Below are positions 1 to 7,564 of a stretch of 32,234 bases of DNA, piece after piece. Both the position numbers and the translations under genes were made by a program. The number at the start of each line of letters is the position of its first letter. The stretch's first letter is position 1. Source of the stretch: Caballeronia megalochromosomata (GTDB lineage: Bacteria > Pseudomonadota > Gammaproteobacteria > Burkholderiales > Burkholderiaceae). The stretch is taken from positions 1 through 32,234 of the forward strand of contig LRBF01000029.1 of assembly GCA_001580565.1 (NCBI GenBank). The letters run 5' to 3'. The notes under the pieces were generated by a model. It did not search any database. It had not been told where the DNA came from and saw only the letters and a program-made list of their open reading frames with translations.

Positions 1-472
1 GCGATTGACCTAATGGCCCAGCAATAGAGAGTGCCCTCACAAGCAGAACAGGGCTTGGATCGCGCACGGTCTGACACATCGCGCCGCATGACAGACTGGT
101 TCAGCATAAATAGCTCCAGCCCGCTTCGCGGCCGACCGGTCAATCGGGTCTGCGTGCGCTTCTTCTTCGTCGGTTTCCCTCGCATACCCAACGGCAGCGC
201 GTAGCGCTGTGCCGATGCTATTTCGTGCTGAACCAGCGCGCTAAAGGCTATGGCTTGTCAGACCGTGCGCGATCCAAGCCGCGCGAGTTTTGTGGGGGCA
301 CTCGCTACTGCCGGTCCATTCAGCCAATCGCCTGTGCCGCGGCCGGCATGAAGCACTTTGGATGGAAAAGCTGCTTTCTTCGCCCCTACTTTCTTTGCAG
401 CAGCAAAGAAAGTAGGTGCCGCCCCGCACAGGGGCAGTGCTAATAAACCGACACGAAAACGGGATCCGGCGA
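1..472. repeat. Long palindromic repeat, left copy (truncated by window edge)
   Basis: This is the second copy of the 621-bp repeat found complete at 31481-32101. Positions 1-97 match the inner part of one arm, 98-234 are the asymmetric core, and 235-472 are the opposite arm, ending in AAAACGGGATCCGGCGA. The core is bounded by GGTTCAGCATAAAT at 98 and ATTTCGTGCTGAACC at 220-234. By comparison with the complete copy, about 140 bp of the left arm lies outside the window. The core here reads as the reverse complement of the core at 31717-31865. Short ORFs inside it look spurious. The repeat ends 34 bp before the stop codon of the minus-strand esterase. Confidence 0.85.
385..416. terminator. Strong hairpin inside the repeat arm
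   Basis: CCTACTTTCTTTGC (385-398) pairs perfectly with GCAAAGAAAGTAGG (403-416) around the loop AGCA, a 14-bp stem. A GCCCC/GGGGC hairpin lies beside it, near 422-436. Its place downstream of the minus-strand esterase makes a transcription-stop or mRNA-stabilising role plausible, but there is no classical U tract directly after the stem. Confidence 0.45.
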
Positions 473-480
473 AGACGAAG

Positions 481-506
481 GCAAAAGCAAAAGCAAAAAC
501 AAAAAC
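481..506. repeat. Short GCAAAA tandem repeat
   Basis: GCAAAA occurs three times in a row (481-498) and continues as an A-rich tract to 505. On the minus strand this is a T-rich stretch immediately after the esterase stop codon. It may help end transcription, or it may be simple slippage at the repeat edge. Confidence 0.5.
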
Positions 507-1181
507 CTAAGACGCTAACCTCGCCCCCAACCACATCCGCAGCGCCTCAACCTCCTCCATACAAACCGAATGCGGCATCGGATAAACATGCCATTCCACA
601 TTACAACCCTGCGCACGCGCAAACTCCCCCGCCTGCTCCCCGAGACTCACATTGAGCACATCATCAGCACTGCCATGCGCGGCAAAGATCGAAATCGACC
701 GATTCGCGTCCGAGAGCGATTCATCGATCAGCCCTTCCGACGGAATATAGCCCGACAGCACGATCAGCCCCGCGAGCTTCTCCGGATGCGTGAGCCCCGC
801 GTGATAAGTCATCGCACCGCCCTGCGAAAAGCCCGCGATAAAAATGCGCTCACTCGGAATGCCCCGCGCGTTCTGCGCCGCGATGAGCGCCCTCACGCGT
901 TCCACCGACTCCACGATGCCCGCCTCGTCCACGCGCCGGTTGATGCCCTCGAACGACAGGATGTCGTACCACGCGCGCATCACGTAGCCGTTGTTGGCGG
1001 TGACGGCGATCTCCGGCGCGTTCGGAAACACGAAGCGGATGGCGGGCGCATCGGCCAGACGCAGCTCGGGCACGAGCGGCACGAAGTCATTGGCGTCGGC
1101 GCCGAGGCCGTGCATCAGGATCACGGCGAATTCGGGATTCGGCGCGGTTTCGATCTCGATGGTCGAAGGTTGATCGGTCAT
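507..1181 (-). CDS. Serine carboxylesterase / phospholipase-type alpha/beta hydrolase
   Basis: A 224-aa cytoplasmic hydrolase of the carboxylesterase / acyl-protein thioesterase family (PF02230 type), which hydrolyses short-chain acyl or lysophospholipid esters. The HGLGAD oxyanion motif is at residues 24-29. The nucleophile elbow GFSQG puts the catalytic Ser at 119. The Asp lies in HGSADD (Asp173 or 174), and the His is His204 in MPHS. There is no signal peptide, and the length is normal for the family. An upstream GAGGAG supports this ATG. The gene begins 18 bp after the stop of the MAPEG gene on the same strand, so the two probably share a transcript. The true substrate cannot be read from the sequence. 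Confidence 0.88.
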   Translation of the reverse strand: MTDQPSTIEIETAPNPEFAVILMHGLGADANDFVPLVPELRLADAPAIRFVFPNAPEIAVTANNGYVMRAWYDILSFEGINRRVDEAGIVESVERVRALIAAQNARGIPSERIFIAGFSQGGAMTYHAGLTHPEKLAGLIVLSGYIPSEGLIDESLSDANRSISIFAAHGSADDVLNVSLGEQAGEFARAQGCNVEWHVYPMPHSVCMEEVEALRMWLGARLAS

Positions 1182-1199
1182 TGCCCTTCACTCCTCTCG

Positions 1200-1589
1200 T
1201 CAGATGATGGGAACGAGAATCTGCACGATGCCGACGACCGACACCAGCCACACCAGCGAGCGCACGAACGGCACGCCCGATACGTAAAGCGGCACGTACA
1301 CGAGCCGCGCCACGAAATACCCAAGCGCACCGTAATGCGTGAGCGCGTTCTCGCGCCCCGTCACGTGCACGATCAGCACCGCGATGGCGAAAATCGGCAA
1401 GGTTTCGAACAGATTCGACTGCGCGCGCATCAGCCGGCCGGACAGCCTGCCGGGCGGCGGCGTGGCGGCGTCGCGCGGGCCCGCCTGGTATCGGAGGCCG
1501 ACTTCGCGATTGCGCACCACAGCCGGGAGCAACACTTGCACCAGCGCGAGCACGAGCGTCCAGGCCAGCATCGTCAGTTCGAAACTCAT
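1200..1589 (-). CDS. MAPEG-family integral membrane protein
   Basis: A 129-aa membrane protein with about four hydrophobic segments: an N-terminal one (residues 5-25), one near 62-78, one around 84-102, and a C-terminal one (110-128). The segment RLMRAQSNLFETLPIF matches the conserved loop of the MAPEG superfamily (membrane-associated eicosanoid/glutathione metabolism, PF01124), which bacterial members keep without a known substrate. Length is typical. A GGAGA sits 5 nt before the ATG. It lies directly upstream of the esterase on the same strand and diverges from the PPC-domain gene. Function beyond the family is unknown. Confidence 0.85.
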   Translation of the reverse strand: MSFELTMLAWTLVLALVQVLLPAVVRNREVGLRYQAGPRDAATPPPGRLSGRLMRAQSNLFETLPIFAIAVLIVHVTGRENALTHYGALGYFVARLVYVPLYVSGVPFVRSLVWLVSVVGIVQILVPII

Positions 1590-1693
1590 GGCGTCTCCAC
1601 GTTAAGAAATAGCCGGGACGGGTCGCGCCCATGATGCCATCACGATCCGCGAGCGTGTAGTCTTGAGTGCGATCCCGCCGGAGCCTTTCATTC

Positions 1694-2089
1694 ATGCATG
1701 CGATGACCCTTCGTCTGTCACCCGGCGATGACCTGCGCGCCGCGCTCGATCACGCATTCCGCGCGCACGCACTCCCGGCGGCGTTCGTGCTCCAGGGAAT
1801 CGGCAGCCTGAGCGTTGCCCGGTTGCGCTTTGCGGGCCGCGAAGACGCCGCGGAACTGCGCGGCGACCTCGAAATCCTGACGCTCGCCGGTTCGCTGTCC
1901 GAGCAAGGTCCGCACCTGCACATGAGCGTATCCGACGCCGACGGCCGCGTGTCCGGCGGCCACGTCACGCCGGGCTGCATCGTGCGCACGACGGCGGAAA
2001 TCGTCGTCGCAAGTTTGCCGGGCGAACGTTACACGCGCGAGCACGATCCCGCGACGGGCTTTGCGGAACTCGTCATCCGGACAACGTGA
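1694..2089 (+). CDS. PPC/DUF296-domain protein
   Basis: A 131-aa protein covering one PPC (plants-and-prokaryotes conserved, DUF296) domain. Residues 72-103 carry the hallmark GPHLH, GGHV and TTAE segments; His74, His76 and His90 resemble the conserved metal-binding triad of bacterial members. Bacterial single-domain versions are often annotated as DNA-binding by analogy with plant AT-hook proteins, but their real role is unclear. The ATG at 1694 is preferred over one at 1667 because GGAG at 1680-1683 lies 10 nt upstream. ATG at 1703 is another option. The 3' end overlaps the convergent metallophosphoesterase by 17 bp. Confidence 0.82.
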   Translation: MHAMTLRLSPGDDLRAALDHAFRAHALPAAFVLQGIGSLSVARLRFAGREDAAELRGDLEILTLAGSLSEQGPHLHMSVSDADGRVSGGHVTPGCIVRTTAEIVVASLPGERYTREHDPATGFAELVIRTT

Positions 2090-2930
2090 CCGCAACCGCG
2101 GGCTGTGCAGCGTCAAGCGCGAGATCGTGGCGCGCGATCATTTCGAATGCTTCGTTCGTCTCCGAGTAATCCCAGCGCTCGACCGTGGTGCGCCGCGCGC
2201 CGCCGTCGCCCTCACTTACGCTCGCGTCGTGGCGAATCACGTTGACCGAATTGTCGATCGAGCCGCGCGTGCGCCACGACAGCGCCGTGCCCGCCTGCAC
2301 CGCCCACATGCGGCGCGTCAGACCGGCAAAGGTATCGTGTAGCGGCAACACGTAAGGCAGATGAATATGTCCGCCGAGAATCAGGTCCGCGCCCGCGCGC
2401 GCCCAGCGCTGCACCGCGCGCTCGCGTCCGTGCAGCAGGTTCTTTTCGTCCTGCGCGCGCGTGACGGCCACCGGCTGATGTGTCACCACGATGCGCAACT
2501 GCGACGCGAGTGCCGCCTCCAGGCGCGCGGCGACGCGCCTGATCTGCTGCATCGACACCTCGCCGTCCTTGTGACGGTAAGCGCGCGTCGTGTTCACGCC
2601 CAGCACGAGCAGTTCGGGTGATTCGAAAGCCGGTTCGAGATCGGCGCCAAAGACGCGCTGATGATTCGCGTACGGATAACAGAGCCGCGCGAGCGGATTG
2701 AAGAGCGGTATGTCGTGATTGCCGGGAACGACAAGCGTCGGCGTCGCGCCGAGCGCATCGACAAACGCGCGCGCTGCGGCGAACTGGCGCCGGCGGGCGC
2801 GCTGCGTGATATCGCCCGACAGCACGACCAGATCGGGCGAAAGCGCATCGACGAGACGCAGCAACGCCGCGACCACCTGAGGCCGCTCGGTGCCGAAATG
2901 CGTATCGGAAATCTGCAACAGCAAGGTCAT
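2073..2930 (-). CDS. Calcineurin-like metallophosphoesterase
   Basis: A 285-aa metallophosphoesterase (PF00149). The dinuclear metal site is complete: D9-x-H11 (ISDTHFG), SGD at 38-40, GNHD at 70-73, His151 in VVTHQP, and GHIH at 187-190. It hydrolyses a phosphomonoester or phosphodiester; relatives include CpdA-like and lipid-A-pathway enzymes, and the substrate here is unknown. There is no signal peptide, so it is probably cytoplasmic. The open frame extends much further upstream, but the ATG at 2930 overlaps the stop of the DAG-kinase-like gene as ATGA, which is a classic coupled start. The two products may act on related phosphate or lipid substrates; that is inference. Confidence 0.88.
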   Translation of the reverse strand: MTLLLQISDTHFGTERPQVVAALLRLVDALSPDLVVLSGDITQRARRRQFAAARAFVDALGATPTLVVPGNHDIPLFNPLARLCYPYANHQRVFGADLEPAFESPELLVLGVNTTRAYRHKDGEVSMQQIRRVAARLEAALASQLRIVVTHQPVAVTRAQDEKNLLHGRERAVQRWARAGADLILGGHIHLPYVLPLHDTFAGLTRRMWAVQAGTALSWRTRGSIDNSVNVIRHDASVSEGDGGARRTTVERWDYSETNEAFEMIARHDLALDAAQPAVAVTLSG

Positions 2931-3922
2931 GAGCGATTCGCTTCGGCCACCGTCGGTTCGGGCTTGAGCAGGAAAAGCGGCCGGTCGGAAACGCGGAATT
3001 CTAGCGGCATTCGCAGCTTCGCAATCTCGCCGTCCGTCGCGATCTTGACCCATCTGCGCTTTTTCGACGGATGCGTCACCGTGATGTGCCCGAACGTAAA
3101 ACTCACGACATGATCCGAATCGGACAGGCGCCCCGCCGCGCCATGCAGCGACAGCCACAAGTGCATGAGCCGCCCCACCGGCCGCGGCGCAATCGCAACG
3201 AGCAAGCCCTGTTCCAGCGCGCGCGCTTCGTCCGGCATGCCGATCTGCTCCATCTGCAGGCGGTTGTTGCCGACGAAGAGCGTCGATGAGCGAATCTCGG
3301 TGGTGCTGCCTTCGTGATCGATATGCAAACGCAGATGCCGGTGGCGCTTGAGCATCGTGAAGAGCGCCGACCACAGCGCGACCAGGCGGCTGCGGCCGAA
3401 TTGCCGCTTGTAGATTTCGCGATCTTCAAGCAGCTTGGGGTACAGACCGAGACTCGCGTTGACGAGAAACATGCGTCCGTTGACGAAGCCGACCTGCACC
3501 GGATAAGCGCGCGCATGGAGCAGCAATTGGGTCGATCGTTCGAGGTCGGCGGGAATGCCGTGGTCGCGGCTGAAGTAATTGAACGTGCCGCGCGGCAGCA
3601 CCGCGAACGGGCAGCCGGCGTCGTGCGCCGCATGCGCGACCGTGCAGAGCGTGCCGTCGCCGCCCGCGCCGACGAGCACGCCGTCCTGCGCACATGCCGC
3701 CGCCGCGGTCTCGCGCGCGACGTCAGCGAGGCGGTGCGGATCGTCGACGACGCGCAATTCGAAGCGCCGGCCCGCCGCGCCGAGTTCGCGCTCGAGCACG
3801 GTGCGCGTCGCGTCGGACTGACGGCGGCCCGAACCCGCGTTCATCACGATGAAGAACGGCGCGTCGGCGGCGAGCGTGATTCCTTCCGCGCAGGACGCGG
3901 CGGATACGGCTGTGGGAGTCAT
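2927..3922 (-). CDS. Diacylglycerol-kinase-family (lipid kinase-like) protein
   Basis: A 331-aa protein with an N-terminal DAG-kinase catalytic domain (PF00781). NAGSG is at residues 28-32, the nucleotide-binding GGDGT at 87-91, and the following LPRGTFNYFSRD at 109-120. The C-terminal half is the beta-sandwich domain typical of YegS/DgkB-like lipid kinases. The family phosphorylates diacylglycerol, sphingosine or similar lipids with ATP; the substrate here is not defined. AAGGAG 8 nt upstream supports the ATG. The gene is translationally coupled (4-bp overlap) to the downstream metallophosphoesterase, so a kinase and a phosphoesterase are made from one mRNA. Confidence 0.87.
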   Translation of the reverse strand: MTPTAVSAASCAEGITLAADAPFFIVMNAGSGRRQSDATRTVLERELGAAGRRFELRVVDDPHRLADVARETAAAACAQDGVLVGAGGDGTLCTVAHAAHDAGCPFAVLPRGTFNYFSRDHGIPADLERSTQLLLHARAYPVQVGFVNGRMFLVNASLGLYPKLLEDREIYKRQFGRSRLVALWSALFTMLKRHRHLRLHIDHEGSTTEIRSSTLFVGNNRLQMEQIGMPDEARALEQGLLVAIAPRPVGRLMHLWLSLHGAAGRLSDSDHVVSFTFGHITVTHPSKKRRWVKIATDGEIAKLRMPLEFRVSDRPLFLLKPEPTVAEANRS

Positions 3923-3970
3923 CGGCGGCGCTCCTTCGATGCCCCGCGTACGCGACGCAAGGGCGAGCCT

Positions 3971-3992
3971 GACCCGCGCTCGTGCGCGGGTC
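3971..3992. terminator. Hairpin between CBS gene and DAG-kinase-like gene
   Basis: GACCCGCGC (3971-3979) and GCGCGGGTC (3984-3992) form a perfect 9-bp stem with the loop TCGT. It lies downstream of the minus-strand CBS gene and may end its transcript, although no U tract follows. Confidence 0.5.
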
Positions 3993-3997
3993 TGCCG

Positions 3998-4003
3998 ATT
4001 ATA
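3998..4003 (-). promoter_or_regulatory. Possible -10 box for the DAG-kinase-like/phosphoesterase pair
   Basis: The minus strand reads TATAAT exactly here, 75 bp before the ATG at 3922. No convincing -35 is visible at 16-18 bp. The hairpin at 3971-3992 would then lie at the very start of the transcript. Confidence 0.35.
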
Positions 4004-4038
4004 ACGAAATGCTTACAGTCAGCGCCGCCCGTCCGTGC

Positions 4039-4479
4039 TTACGTGTGCTCGCCGCGAATGTAGTACTCGAGCTGCTGGATGGTGAACTGCTGCTCGGAGA
4101 TGATGTTCTTCACCAGATCGCCAATGGAAATCATGCCGACGAGCTTGCCGTTGTCGATCACCGGCAGGTGGCGCATGCGCTTGTCGGTCATGAGCGCCAT
4201 GCAGTCGTCGGTGGTTTGATCGGGGCGCACGTAGCGCACGTGTGAGGTCATGATGTCGCGCACGGGCGTCTGCTTCGACGCGCGGTCCATCAGGACGACT
4301 TTGCGCGCATAGTCGCGCTCGGTCATGATGCCCACGATCTCGTCGCCTTCGGTGACGATCACCGCGCCGATATGCTTGTCGGCCATCATCTTGATTGCAT
4401 CGAAGACCGACGCCGTTGCGGCAATGGTGAAGACCGTCTGGTCGGGTTTCGAATTCAGAACCTGTGCGACTGTTGCCAT
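4039..4479 (-). CDS. Two-CBS-domain protein
   Basis: A 146-aa soluble protein made of a tandem CBS pair (Bateman module): domain 1 at about residues 8-66, domain 2 at about 73-130. GIMTERDYARKV (about 50-61) and GMISIGDLVK (about 114-123) are the typical C-terminal halves of each repeat. Such modules bind adenosyl nucleotides and sense energy state. Stand-alone versions are common in proteobacteria with no fixed partner. The C-terminus ends in a short tail of about 20 residues. It is divergent from cheV across a 333-bp intergenic region and appears to be transcribed alone. Confidence 0.9.
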   Translation of the reverse strand: MATVAQVLNSKPDQTVFTIAATASVFDAIKMMADKHIGAVIVTEGDEIVGIMTERDYARKVVLMDRASKQTPVRDIMTSHVRYVRPDQTTDDCMALMTDKRMRHLPVIDNGKLVGMISIGDLVKNIISEQQFTIQQLEYYIRGEHT

Positions 4480-4700
4480 CGAGCGCCTCCGTTATGAGCG
4501 GGGAACGTTGTTGCGCCTGGGCGACGGGTTTGTCTTGCGCCTTGATGGAGCGTAAAGCCTCGCGCGCCATGCCTTCATAGGCATTAACCCGACCATTCGA
4601 AAAAAGTATAGATCACCGGCGCGGCGCGCACAGTGCGGCGCGCCCCGCCTTTCGCGCATTGTCGAACGCGCGCGCTTCATTGTGCCTGCGTTCGTTGAGC

Positions 4701-4727
4701 TTCAGTTTCGTCGACGAATGCCGCTAA
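4701..4727 (+). promoter_or_regulatory. Sigma-28 (FliA)-like promoter of cheV
   Basis: TTCAGTTT (4701-4708), 11 nt, then GCCGCTAA (4720-4727). The flagellar sigma-28 consensus is TAAAGTTT-N11-GCCGATAA, so 6 of 8 and 7 of 8 positions match at exactly the expected spacing. The leader to the GTG at 4813 would be about 75 nt. The rest of the 333-bp gap (4480-4812) holds no gene. Confidence 0.6.
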
Positions 4728-4812
4728 TCAGGCATCCGGTGGAAAGTCATTGCCACAGGCACACACAAACGACGGCAACGCGGCGCCATGCACCGCTTAG
4801 AGGGAGAACGAG

Positions 4813-5772
4813 GTGAGCAGTTCACAACAGGATATCGAGCAACGCGTGCGGCTCGCGGGCAGCAACATGTTCGAATTGCTCCTGTTCAGGCTCGGCGAAG
4901 CGCCGGGCTCGGAACAGCGGGAGCTTTACGGCATCAACGTATTCAAGGTGCGCGAAATTCTCGCGATGCCGACGATCACGGCCGTGGCCGGATCGAGCGA
5001 GGCGATTCTCGGCGTCGCGGATATCCGCGGACAGATCATTCCCGTGATTGATCTCGCGCGCATCACCGGCTGCCGGCCGAAAAACGGGCCGAAGATCCTG
5101 CTCGTCACCGAATTCGCGCGCACGACGCAAGGCTTCGCGGTCGAGGAAGTCGACGATATCGTGCGGCTCGAATGGAATCAGGTGCTGTCCGCGGAATCGC
5201 ACTCGGGCGGCAAGACCGTGACGAGCTTCGCGCGGCTGGATGGCAACGTCGACGGCTCGCGGCTCGCGCAGGTGCTCGATGTCGAGCGCATCGTGCGCGA
5301 CGTGCTGCCGTCGAAGGAAACGGACATCACCGAAGCGAACACCGGGCGACTCGTTCTCAAGCCGGGCGCGCGCGTGCTCGCGGCGGACGACTCAGGCGTC
5401 GCGCGGGCGCTCATCGAGCAAAGCCTCACCGCGATGGGCGTGCCCTTCGTGATGACCAAGACCGGCCAGGAAGCGTGGGATGTGCTGGAAGCCGCGCTCA
5501 GGAAAGCGCAGAAGGACGGCACCGAGGTGGCGGATCACATCGCGCTCGTGCTCACCGATCTGGAAATGCCGGAGATGGACGGCTTCACGCTCACGCGCCG
5601 CATCAAGGCGGAAACGGGGCTGATGCACATTCCTGTGGTGATCCACTCGTCGCTGTCGGGATCGGCGAACGAGCAGCATGTGCGCAAGGTCGGCGCGAAT
5701 GCGTATGTGTCGAAGTTCGAGGCGTCGGAGCTCGCGAACGTGATGCGCGGCGCGCTCGCGCACGCCGCCTGA
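4813..5772 (+). CDS. cheV: Chemotaxis coupling protein CheV (CheW + receiver)
   Basis: A 319-aa fusion of a CheW-like coupling domain (about residues 16-165) and a receiver domain (about 185-317). CheV links chemoreceptors to the kinase CheA, and its phosphorylation tunes adaptation. Receiver residues are all present: the acidic pair Asp192/Asp193, the phospho-acceptor Asp249 (VLTDLEMPEMDG), Ser279 or Ser280 in the Thr position, and Lys301. It starts with GTG; AGGGAG at 4801-4806 is well placed. No other chemotaxis gene lies nearby, so this is an orphan cheV, and the sigma-28-like promoter suggests expression with the flagellar regulon. A strong hairpin follows the gene. Confidence 0.93.
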   Translation: MSSSQQDIEQRVRLAGSNMFELLLFRLGEAPGSEQRELYGINVFKVREILAMPTITAVAGSSEAILGVADIRGQIIPVIDLARITGCRPKNGPKILLVTEFARTTQGFAVEEVDDIVRLEWNQVLSAESHSGGKTVTSFARLDGNVDGSRLAQVLDVERIVRDVLPSKETDITEANTGRLVLKPGARVLAADDSGVARALIEQSLTAMGVPFVMTKTGQEAWDVLEAALRKAQKDGTEVADHIALVLTDLEMPEMDGFTLTRRIKAETGLMHIPVVIHSSLSGSANEQHVRKVGANAYVSKFEASELANVMRGALAHAA

Positions 5773-5780
5773 AAAACGCT

Positions 5781-5828
5781 CGGCGCCCGCTGAACGCAGA
5801 CCTTTTGAGTCTGTGCCAGCGGGCGCCG
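5781..5828. terminator. Terminator-like hairpin between convergent genes
   Basis: CGGCGCCCGCTG (5781-5792) pairs with CAGCGGGCGCCG (5817-5828). An inner CAGAC/GTCTG stem encloses a CTTTTGA loop. It sits between convergent cheV and the small secreted-protein gene and could serve both. A second small hairpin, GCCCGGC/GCCGGGC, is at 5849-5868. Neither has a long U tract. Confidence 0.6.
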
Positions 5829-5880
5829 AAATGGTCCTGCAGCAATACGCCCGGCGGATAAGCCGGGCCAGCCGGTTCGA

Positions 5881-6159
5881 TTAGTGACCGAAGAAGACCG
5901 ATTGCGGGTTGTTGCTCGATTGCGCCGAACGGTTGCCCGATTGAGCCAGCGTGTCACGCGAGCCGCCGAAAGCGGTCGTGTTCGTGCCGTTCGCGTTTTC
6001 TTCAGCGGCGATCGCTTGTGCGCTCGGGCCTTGTTGCGACGTCGGCGCGCCAACAGCCGGACGATAGAACGGAGCCGGACCGTAGCCGCTTGCGAAAGCG
6101 GGTGCGGCGAGCGAGGCGGAAGCGGCGATCAGGAGGGTAGCGATAAGATTGCGTTTCAT
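5881..6159 (-). CDS. Small exported protein of unknown function
   Basis: A 92-aa protein that I do not recognise. It begins MKRNLIATLLIAASASLAAPAFA, a clear Sec signal peptide with cleavage after AFA, leaving a mature peptide of about 70 residues rich in Ser, Asn, Gly and Gln. The ATG at 6159 is chosen over one at 6189 because it starts exactly at the signal peptide and GGAG lies 6 nt upstream. The mature part has no Cys and looks low-complexity and disordered, like the many small periplasmic proteins of Burkholderiaceae. On the minus strand a possible promoter is TTGAAA (6283-6288) with GATAGT (6258-6263), at a long 19-bp spacing. The gap 6160-6465 has no other gene. Confidence 0.75.
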   Translation of the reverse strand: MKRNLIATLLIAASASLAAPAFASGYGPAPFYRPAVGAPTSQQGPSAQAIAAEENANGTNTTAFGGSRDTLAQSGNRSAQSSNNPQSVFFGH

Positions 6160-6465
6160 GGTGGGCTCCAAAGACGGTTTGACGTTCAATCAGAAAGCGC
6201 CGCAGCGGTCTTGCGAGAAACTGTCTGCTACGTCGATGAAGCGCAGTGTATACCCCTACTATCGCTTTTTTATCTCCATAAATTTCAATTCACTTTTCGC
6301 TCAGCGCCAACAATCGCTGGCGGCACGAACGTGCAGTTTTCGCCTGAACGCCTGCCTGGCAAGGCATCGAGCGCGTTGCATCGCAACGCGAAGGCGCGTT
6401 TCGTTTAGCGGGGGCGGAACAATTATTTGGCGAACGCGCGTGCGGACACTACGACGCGCGTTGCC

Positions 6466-6918
6466 TCAGTGAACGAGGCGCTCGATCAGACGAACGATTG
6501 CGCCAGGCGGATTGCCCTTCTGGCAATAACCGTCGAATCCGGAATGGAGGCCCTCCGCACGCACGGTTTCCTCGCCGAGCGCCGTGAAGGCGATGATGAT
6601 CGCGTCGCGCGTGCGGGCGATCCGGCGCAGCACGCGCGCGGTCGCGTAGCCGTCGTGTTCCGGCATCGTGATATCGAGAATGACGATGTGCGGCACCCAG
6701 CCGTCGACCGCGTGGAGCGCGTCGACGCCGGAAAGTGCGAAGCGGGTGTCGAAACCGTCCGATTCCAGCGCGGCCGACAGCGCTTCGGCGCTGAACACGT
6801 TGTCGTCGACGATGAGGATGCGCCACTGCGCGCGCTCCACATCGACGCTACGGTTCGTCCACAGCGCGCAATGAGGGGAGTGCAAAGAGACTGACATGGG
6901 CATTGGACGAGGGCACAT
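6466..6918 (-). CDS. Single-domain response regulator
   Basis: A receiver domain with no output domain (150 aa from this start). Residues: Asp38/Asp39 acidic pair, Asp82 phospho-acceptor (VILDITMPEHDG), Thr112, Lys134 (CQKGN). Single-domain receivers act by protein-protein contact (CheY- or SpoIIR-like relays), or they serve as phosphate sinks. No histidine kinase is adjacent. The start is uncertain: ATGs at 6918, 6903 and 6897 are all possible and none has a well-spaced Shine-Dalgarno; the first 30 residues are not part of the receiver fold. The gene stands alone between the small exported protein and an unknown gene on the same strand. Confidence 0.82.
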   Translation of the reverse strand: MCPRPMPMSVSLHSPHCALWTNRSVDVERAQWRILIVDDNVFSAEALSAALESDGFDTRFALSGVDALHAVDGWVPHIVILDITMPEHDGYATARVLRRIARTRDAIIIAFTALGEETVRAEGLHSGFDGYCQKGNPPGAIVRLIERLVH

Positions 6919-6960
6919 GCCTTCAACTCAGCAGGTTCCGCGCCCGCCCCGCCGCGATAT

Positions 6961-7305
6961 TCACGCGTCGTCGTTCTTTTTGCTCTTGCGGCGCTTTCCC
7001 GGTGCCCCTTCGCTCTCGCGCAGCCGCGCATTCGCCTCGACGAGTGATGCCGCGTCGTGCTGGCGTAGCGCAAGATCGAGTTCACCGAGCGCGCCGAAAA
7101 GCGCCGCCTGTTCCGACTCGTCGAGCGGCTCCGCGCCGCCCGTGGACACGCGCCGCGCTTCCTTGTCGAGCCGTTTCGAGAGTTTTGCGGCGAAGCGGGT
7201 ATCGATCGCGCCTTCGCGCGCGAGCCCCGCGATCACAGACGCGAGCCGGACGAGCCCGCCCGCCGTGGATTGCGTCGTCCCGTCCAGATCTTCACGGTCT
7301 TCCAC
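6961..7305 (-). CDS. Hypothetical protein, 114 aa, basic C-terminus
   Basis: I do not recognise this protein. It is mostly helical in character: residues 15-60 and 70-100 are rich in Ala, Leu, Arg and Glu. It ends in a lysine/arginine cluster (GKRRKSKKNDD). The frame is open further upstream, but the GTG at 7305 is chosen because GGGGAGAAGG lies just before it, the best ribosome site in the area. An ATG at 7389 lacks such a site. The gene lies about 260 bp from the divergent CorA-type gene. Nothing nearby suggests a role. Confidence 0.6.
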   Translation of the reverse strand: MEDREDLDGTTQSTAGGLVRLASVIAGLAREGAIDTRFAAKLSKRLDKEARRVSTGGAEPLDESEQAALFGALGELDLALRQHDAASLVEANARLRESEGAPGKRRKSKKNDDA

Positions 7306-7564
7306 TGCCTTCTCCCCAGGTTGGCACGCAGCGCCGCGAATGCGTCCGTCTTGCGTGGCGCGATGATACGCCGACAATATGACAGCCATATTTGCACGGG
7401 CCGACGCACCGGAGCCGATCGTTTCATTGCGTTTGCGCGCTTTGATCGCGATTCGGGGCTCGACCGATGGCACACTAGCGCGTGGCGGCGCGCACGCCTG
7501 CAGCGTCGAGGCCCGCGCCATCGCGCAGACACGCCGACATCCCAGAATGCAACCGAATGCCCGC

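Noticed and set aside
225..655. Short ORFs in the left repeat (72 aa plus, 97 aa minus, 79 aa plus)
   Set aside because: They lie within or cross the palindromic repeat, similar peptides recur in the right copy, and none has a ribosome site or family pattern.
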